Part shown: positions 5,498-6,348 of the stretch, piece after piece
Numbering within the stretch: position 1 is the first letter of the stretch
Layout: each line of letters begins with the position of its first letter
Assembly: GCA_902363675.1 (NCBI GenBank)
Contig: CABJAV010000064.1
Coordinates: 1-6,348 of the forward strand
Length of the DNA: 6,348 nucleotides
Direction of reading: 5' to 3'
Source: Lachnospiraceae bacterium
Lineage (GTDB): Bacteria > Bacillota > Clostridia > Lachnospirales > Lachnospiraceae
The notes under the pieces: model-generated
The model's database searches: none
What the model saw: the letters and a program-made list of their open reading frames with translations, nothing else
Told to the model about the DNA's origin: nothing
Made by a program: the position numbers and the translations under genes

Positions 5498-5540
5498 TTT
5501 TGGAGTAATTTCATCAATTATACTAATAATAATTAAAAAA

Positions 5541-5666
5541 TCACTGATTTATTCTCTGTTTTTTTATTCTCATATATAAATCTTTCTCTTGGTTTTTACT
5601 AATAGATGCTCGTTCAATTACTAATATTTCTATATGATTGTTTAAAACAACTCCTATAGAATTCAT
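5541..5666 (-). other. short coding-like stretch of uncertain status
   Basis: An ATG at 5666 opens a 41-codon frame (MNSIGVVLNNHIEILVIERA at its start, ending in KKQRINQ), and the frame stays open upstream to about 5714. The amino-acid mix is protein-like in very AT-rich DNA, but there is no good RBS, no promoter and no family I recognise. It sits where the 3' end of rsmG lies in many Firmicutes, yet I see none of the TPxKYPR-type ending of RsmG. It is probably a chance frame or a decayed gene end. Confidence 0.15.
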
Positions 5667-5696
5667 ATATCCAACTTTAAATTTTAAAATTAATAA

Positions 5697-5897
5697 AAAT
5701 TTCTTGTAATAACACTATCTACTATCCTATACAATGCTGGATGTATAAATAAAAATTCTATTTATTATGAACTGATCAATTATTTAATTTTTTCATACAG
5801 TGAAAACCAACTTATTAATATATTGAGCGGAAATGTAGTTTTGACAGTTCATATAAAAGATTATTCAGACATAGTGGATAAAGTTAAGACTTTTTAA
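5697..5897 (+). other. open frame of 66 codons without a start, possible decayed gene end
   Basis: Plus-strand frame bounded by TAA at 5694-5696 and TAA at 5895-5897. It contains NILSGNVVLTVHIKDYSDIV near its C-terminal end, which reads like ordinary protein. No ATG, no RBS and no recognised family. In DNA this AT-rich, 66 codons without a stop is longer than expected by chance, so a gene remnant is possible. Apart from this and the frame at 5541-5666, I see nothing in 5502-5954. Confidence 0.2.
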
Positions 5898-5954
5898 TAT
5901 ACTCTACAAGAATTTCAAGCCACTCAAATGTATCAATTATTAATTATTTGTTTT

Positions 5955-6122
5955 ACTAGTATAGCGTTTTCTAAATAACTGAACCATTTACGCAGAATAT
6001 TTTTCAGAAAGTGCATGTCAAAAAACGTAGGCATAGCGGGCTACGCTGAGGATTTTTGGCATGTGCTATCGGGAAAATAGACAAGTAATATGGTTTAGTT
6101 AATTTAAAAACGCTATACTAGT
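5955..6122. mobile_element. 168-bp MITE-like palindromic element
   Basis: Perfect 16-bp terminal inverted repeats, ACTAGTATAGCGTTTT (5955-5970) and its complement (6107-6122), continue inward with near-matching TAAATAACTGAACCAT against ATGGTTTAGTTAATTTA. A second nested pair is CATGTCAAAAA/TTTTTGGCATG (6014-6024/6053-6063, one wobble), and CGTAG/CTACG (6026-6030/6041-6045) closes the tip. The whole unit can fold into one long imperfect hairpin. It has no coding capacity and its GC-rich centre is unlike the surrounding AT-rich DNA. The ends carry the palindrome ACTAGT on both sides, so a target duplication (for example CTAG or TA) cannot be told apart from the repeat itself. A long regulatory hairpin is the alternative. 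Confidence 0.65.
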
Positions 6123-6211
6123 TAGATTAATCAATAAATTTTATGCGATAATATATCTTTTATATTTAATAAAGATATATTTCTAATAAATTTAAATAAT
6201 TCAATTTTTAT

Positions 6212-6253
6212 ATATCATATGATATGAGGGTCAAAAGGTATTTTGCCCCTCAT
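6212..6253. repeat. palindrome plus hairpin
   Basis: A perfect 14-bp palindrome ATATCATATGATAT (6212-6225) runs into a strong hairpin: ATGAGGG-T-CAAAA (6224-6236) pairs with TTTTG-C-CCCTCAT (6241-6253), 12 pairs and one mismatch around the loop GGTA. Neither strand has a proper T-run after the stem, so it is not a typical terminator. A dispersed repeat or element end is more likely. Confidence 0.5.
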
Positions 6254-6263
6254 TTATGATTAA

Positions 6264-6299
6264 TCAGATTACTACATGCTACGCATTCCCGTAATCTGA
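6264..6299. repeat. 9-bp inverted repeat with 18-base loop
   Basis: TCAGATTAC (6264-6272) and GTAATCTGA (6291-6299) are perfectly complementary. GC content rises sharply from here to the window edge. A minus-strand frame is open from the edge to a TAG near 6280, which leaves room for the tail of a gene starting beyond 6348, but 22 codons are too few to judge. Confidence 0.45.
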
Positions 6300-6348
6300 C
6301 TCCACCTCGAAATCCGCTAATTTTCTGCGTTTCAGCAGTAAATTGCTA

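Noticed and set aside
5873..5881. DnaA-box-like TTATCCACT on the minus strand
   Set aside because: One mismatch to TTATCCACA and isolated; no cluster of boxes or unwinding element around it, so no support for oriC here.

Overview
The window looks like an origin-proximal piece of a low-GC Clostridia chromosome, most likely Lachnospiraceae. The grounds are AT-rich DNA, a chromosomal-type parA-parB pair with a perfect parS site, a DUF4446 gene directly after parB, and a protein that looks like the Lachnospiraceae-centred DUF3881 family. These genes and the tRNA are all on the minus strand, so the text below reads from right to left.

Right flank (about 5500-6348): roughly 900 bases of very AT-rich DNA with no intact gene. 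It holds a 168-bp imperfect palindrome with 16-bp perfect terminal inverted repeats (5955-6122, MITE-like), two more hairpins at 6212-6299, and two short coding-like stretches without convincing starts. In many Firmicutes rsmG/mnmG lie directly upstream of parA; they are not in this window.

Core (1155-5500): parS (5482-5497) sits just upstream of an extended -10 promoter, followed by parA/soj (start 5397), parB/spo0J (start 4612, its RBS inside the end of the preceding reading frame), a membrane-anchored DUF4446 protein, an HD-GYP protein with a modified active-site signature, and a DUF3881-like protein starting at GTG. Gaps of 14, 59, 15 and 60 nt suggest one co-directional cluster, with a possible extra promoter before the last gene. 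ParA and ParB would act on parS in chromosome segregation. The DUF4446 and HD-GYP genes are probable functional neighbours, but their role is inferred only from context.

tRNA region (730-1145): an intact tRNA-Arg(CCU) with its own promoter (932-960) and a strong terminator (733-767). Upstream of it is a degenerate tandem copy of the same tRNA plus leader, at an offset of 217 bp, with a net 36-nt insertion in its 3' half.

Left flank (1-720): debris of mobile DNA. It contains a cluster of TGACA repeats resembling the multiply repeated end of an insertion sequence (IS21-like by pattern), a terminator, and a truncated ParB-family gene of plasmid/ICE type. That gene has lost everything after the GHRR box and ends inside a 76-bp segment bounded by 9-bp inverted repeats.

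I see no clear unknown multi-gene system. The most unusual items are the interrupted tRNA-Arg copy, the palindromic element at 5955-6122, the ParB fragment with its repeat-bounded end, and the atypical HD-GYP protein in the par cluster.
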